From Kiritimatiellia bacterium (lineage in GTDB: Bacteria > Verrucomicrobiota > Kiritimatiellia > RFP12 > UBA3636): 8,281 nt of DNA. Position 1 is the stretch's first letter, and each line of letters begins with the position of its first letter. The notes beneath the pieces were generated by a model. The model was not told the DNA's origin and did not search any database. It saw nothing but the letters and a program-made list of their open reading frames with translations. The stretch spans positions 1 through 8,281 of the forward strand of contig JAFSUV010000128.1 of the NCBI GenBank assembly GCA_017450425.1, read 5' to 3'. A program made the position numbers and the translations under genes. This document shows positions 5,861 to 8,281 of this stretch, in pieces.

Positions 5861-8281
5861 TCAGTCGGCGAAATCGGCTTCGTCGAGCATGATTTCGTTG
5901 CCGATGCGGTGTTCGACGTTCCCGCCGATGTCCTGCACGGCCTCGTTTATCTGGCCGAAGAAGGGCTCGAGTATGTCCAGCGCCTCTCCCGCCCGCGCAG
6001 CCGGGAGTTTCGCGAGCTCGTTCTGGAGGTTGTCGATGAACATCCTGATGCCGCCGCCGTTTTCGATGTTGCCGTCGTGGACCCTCGCGGCAAGTTCCAG
6101 AAAGCCGGCCTTCCGCAGCGATTCGGTTGCCGTGCGCAGCGCCTGCTTCATCGGCTCGGTGAGCGTCTCCTTGCGGATTCCGTCCTGGCCGTTGACGCGG
6201 CTGCCCTGCGTGAAGAGCGAGCACATGTGGGCGATGGATTCGATGACGTTTCCAAACTCCGGAAGGCGTTCGTGGAACTGCCCCTTCGGAAAGGCATTGA
6301 GCTTGTCGATGGGGTGCAGGTGCCCGGTGCTCCAGTAGATGCCGTAAGTCTCGCACTTGAAGAACAGGCGGCGGTTCTTGCCGCTGCCGCCGGCGTCGTG
6401 CAGGTGGTTCTGGTCCGGGATGGTGAAATAGTGGAAAGTGCGCATGCCGTTGAGCATTCCGCCCATGCCTTCCCTGACATCGATCCCGCGCGGCATGTTG
6501 AGGTGGCCGTCCACATACATGCTCTGGTACGGTTTGGCGTGGGTGGAGGAGCGCAGGTAGAGGCGCGGCGACTGGTCGAGCCAGCGCGCGATGTTGCCGT
6601 CGCGGTCCGCAATCGAGAACGACCCCCGAAACATCTTCTCTCCCTTGCCCAGCGCGGCGGCATGCATCGCGAGCGTGAAATCGGCGATGTTCTGCTGCGT
6701 GGCTGGGAAGAGCCGGGTGTTGCCCGAGACGAGCGCCCTGAAGATGTCGTTGCCGCGCTGTATGCGCGCTTCGAGCGTGGCGCGCAGAGACTCCACGTCC
6801 CTCGGCCGAGAGACCGACGAGCGCGTGACCGCCATCGTCGCGTAGTGCTCCTTCGGCAGACGCACCACGTGGTTGCCGACTTTGACATCGAGACCGTCCG
6901 GCAGATTTTCGGCCTTGAGCGGCGGGCGGGGGTCGGAAACTTTCGCGTACGGACGCGGTTTGTAGTCCTTTGCGACCGCGAGCGGGTCGTTGCCCGCCTT
7001 GCGCGCCTGGTATTCCTCCGGGTGCGTCAGTTTCTGGACATTGTCCTCCGAAAAGACCTCGAAGAAGCGCTCGGCCTTGTCCGGCGGCACGGAAATGCGG
7101 GATCGCCCGAAACTGTCGTATTGAAACTCCACTCCGGCGTTTTGGGCGAGGCTGGAGAGAAGCTCGACCGCGCGCCGGTCCATGGGCTTGTCGCAGTGAT
7201 AGACGATTTTGTCGCCATCGACGCTCGCCTGCCACGGCACACGGGTCTCCGGGCGCACTTCGAGGTGGTTTAGCGCGACCTTGCCGTGCTTGCTCACCCA
7301 AGTCGTCTGCGAGGTGAGCATTTCGAGGTGCGAGAGGGAGTCCACGGCCTTCTTCTGCGTCTCCGGGCCGCGGCTTGCGAGGTCGTCGTGGAGCCGCAGC
7401 TGCACGTCGAAGATGTCGAGAAGGCGGCCGAGCTGCTTGTCAAACTCCGCCTTTTTGGTGTCGATCTCGGCGCAGATTTTCTGGCGCATGGCCTTTTCTG
7501 CGTCGTCGATGTTGTCCGCCTTGGGGTTGAAGGCCGCCTTGTAGTCGTTGAAGAGTTTCTCGAACGCGCCGGCCTTGGCCGTGTCGCGCAGTTGGATGAG
7601 TCCGGCAAGCTTGTTCGAGCGGGTGTCGTCGTCGAAGACCGAGAAGTTGTTGAAGCGCGGCTTGCTGCTCTTGCCGTAGGTGTCCTTGAAGGAAAAGTCG
7701 TCGGAGATGTCGAGGTACTTGCCGTTGCCTTCGAGGGAGTGCCCGGGGTCGATGGCGAAAAATTTGCCGTCTATGAAGCCCTTGTTCTGGCCGCGTTTGC
7801 CGATGCCGTCGCGGTCGGCGGTAAGGAGGAAGAACGCCTTGTATTTGCCGAGCGGCTCCGGGGCGGGGCCGGGCTGGCCGTCGCGGCCCGCGGGCGGGAC
7901 GGCTCGTCCGTCCTTGAGCATGCCGGCTTCCATGTCCTTGTAGCCCTTGGCGAACTTCGCCTCCAGCATCAGCTTCGGCTTGCCGTCGGAATACTGGCCG
8001 CGCACGATGCTGAGTTCCTGCGAGGGGACTCCCGCGAGGCGCGTGAGGTCGTTGGCGAGGGCTTCGGTCACGGCGCCGGCGTTGATGGTGTTCGCCGACT
8101 GGCGCGAGGTCATGCGGTAGATGGTGCCGAGGATCGGCTTGCGGGAGGCGAGGATGCGCTCCGGACGCCGGAAGGTGCCGGCCGAGCCCTTGTCGGGGCC
8201 GGAGAACTTGTCGCCCTCGTTGTAGTCGAGCTTCATGATGTGCCGCTCGCTGAAGTGCTTGAAGATGGGCGAAGCGCCGTA
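5861..8281 (-). CDS. Large protein of unrecognised family with atypical-kinase-like motifs (N-terminus outside window)
   Basis: The frame is open from the right edge to a TGA at 5861-5863, 806 visible codons. The first in-frame ATG (8234-8236) has no Shine-Dalgarno, and plausible coding (YGASPIFKHFSERHI) continues upstream, so the true start probably lies beyond the edge. I do not recognise the family. Counting from that ATG: residues 35-215 resemble the core of atypical kinases. A helix around Glu58 (VTEALANDLTRLAGVP) is followed by strand LMLEAKF, a Gly/Pro-rich spacer (110-130), then LLTADRDGIG, RGQNKG and FFAIDPGHSL. These would supply a catalytic Asp (141 or 143), Asn151 and metal-binding Asp163. 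No invariant strand-3 lysine is obvious; Arg41 sits near the expected place. Residues 218-310 look strongly helical, and 340-400 look like a small alpha/beta unit. Residues 535-650 form a dense block rich in aromatics, His and Gly (second ADRDG, FHYFTIPDQNHLHD, RLFFKCETYG). No membrane segment is visible. Composition is richer in Lys, Asn, Asp and Phe than the neighbours. The kinase reading is inference. Confidence 0.8.
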   Translation of the reverse strand, partial: YGASPIFKHFSERHIMKLDYNEGDKFSGPDKGSAGTFRRPERILASRKPILGTIYRMTSRQSANTINAGAVTEALANDLTRLAGVPSQELSIVRGQYSDGKPKLMLEAKFAKGYKDMEAGMLKDGRAVPPAGRDGQPGPAPEPLGKYKAFFLLTADRDGIGKRGQNKGFIDGKFFAIDPGHSLEGNGKYLDISDDFSFKDTYGKSSKPRFNNFSVFDDDTRSNKLAGLIQLRDTAKAGAFEKLFNDYKAAFNPKADNIDDAEKAMRQKICAEIDTKKAEFDKQLGRLLDIFDVQLRLHDDLASRGPETQKKAVDSLSHLEMLTSQTTWVSKHGKVALNHLEVRPETRVPWQASVDGDKIVYHCDKPMDRRAVELLSSLAQNAGVEFQYDSFGRSRISVPPDKAERFFEVFSEDNVQKLTHPEEYQARKAGNDPLAVAKDYKPRPYAKVSDPRPPLKAENLPDGLDVKVGNHVVRLPKEHYATMAVTRSSVSRPRDVESLRATLEARIQRGNDIFRALVSGNTRLFPATQQNIADFTLAMHAAALGKGEKMFRGSFSIADRDGNIARWLDQSPRLYLRSSTHAKPYQSMYVDGHLNMPRGIDVREGMGGMLNGMRTFHYFTIPDQNHLHDAGGSGKNRRLFFKCETYGIYWSTGHLHPIDKLNAFPKGQFHERLPEFGNVIESIAHMCSLFTQGSRVNGQDGIRKETLTEPMKQALRTATESLRKAGFLELAARVHDGNIENGGGIRMFIDNLQNELAKLPAARAGEALDILEPFFGQINEAVQDIGGNVEHRIGNEIMLDEADFAD

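Noticed and set aside
5909..7273. A 454-codon + strand open frame opposite the large unknown gene
   Set aside because: The - strand frame is much longer, has balanced amino-acid composition and structured-looking motifs. The + strand product is Arg/Val/Ala-rich and lies directly antisense to it.
1..8281. CRISPR array, tRNA, rRNA, insertion sequence or riboswitch (including a TPP element before thiD)
   Set aside because: No regularly spaced repeats, tRNA-like cloverleaf or transposase frame were seen. The 22-base gap before thiD is too short for a TPP riboswitch.

Overview
The window is compact, high-GC bacterial DNA. Hand counts on a few 60-base lines give about 62-77% G+C over 1-5821, and about 53-72% over 5861-8281. 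A periplasmic tail-specific protease of the Prc/CtpA type with a signal peptide points to a Gram-negative envelope. The overall style would fit a high-GC member of the Planctomycetes-Verrucomicrobia-Chlamydiae group such as Kiritimatiellota, but this is a guess; nothing here fixes the phylum.

Left block, all on the + strand: (i) the C-terminal end of a UvrD/RecB/AddA-type helicase-nuclease (up to 650), which keeps its PD-(D/E)XK nuclease motifs; (ii) a full-length Prc-type S41 protease (683-3124) with an intact Ser/Lys dyad, one PDZ domain and an unusual low-complexity linker near its C-terminus; (iii) lepA/EF4 (3121-4941), which overlaps the protease gene by four bases (ATGA); (iv) thiD, the HMP/HMP-P kinase (4964-5821), 22 bases after lepA and with a good Shine-Dalgarno. 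Genes ii-iv are probably one transcription unit. It mixes envelope proteolysis, translation and thiamine synthesis, so it looks like a housekeeping operon rather than a single pathway.

Right block, - strand: a very long reading frame (5861 to the right edge, 806 visible codons, no start inside the window that is clearly the true one) runs convergently to thiD. The two stops are 39 bases apart, and a GC-rich hairpin fills the gap. I do not recognise the family of this protein. Its visible N-terminal third has a pattern resembling the catalytic core of atypical (HipA/PI3K-like) kinases. This is followed by a helical region, a small alpha/beta-looking region and a C-terminal region rich in aromatic, His and Gly residues. 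Its lower G+C and its richness in Lys, Asn, Asp and Phe set it apart from the neighbours. It is the most interesting object in the window.

No tRNA, rRNA, CRISPR array, insertion sequence or attachment site was seen. The longest stretch without a gene is 39 bases.
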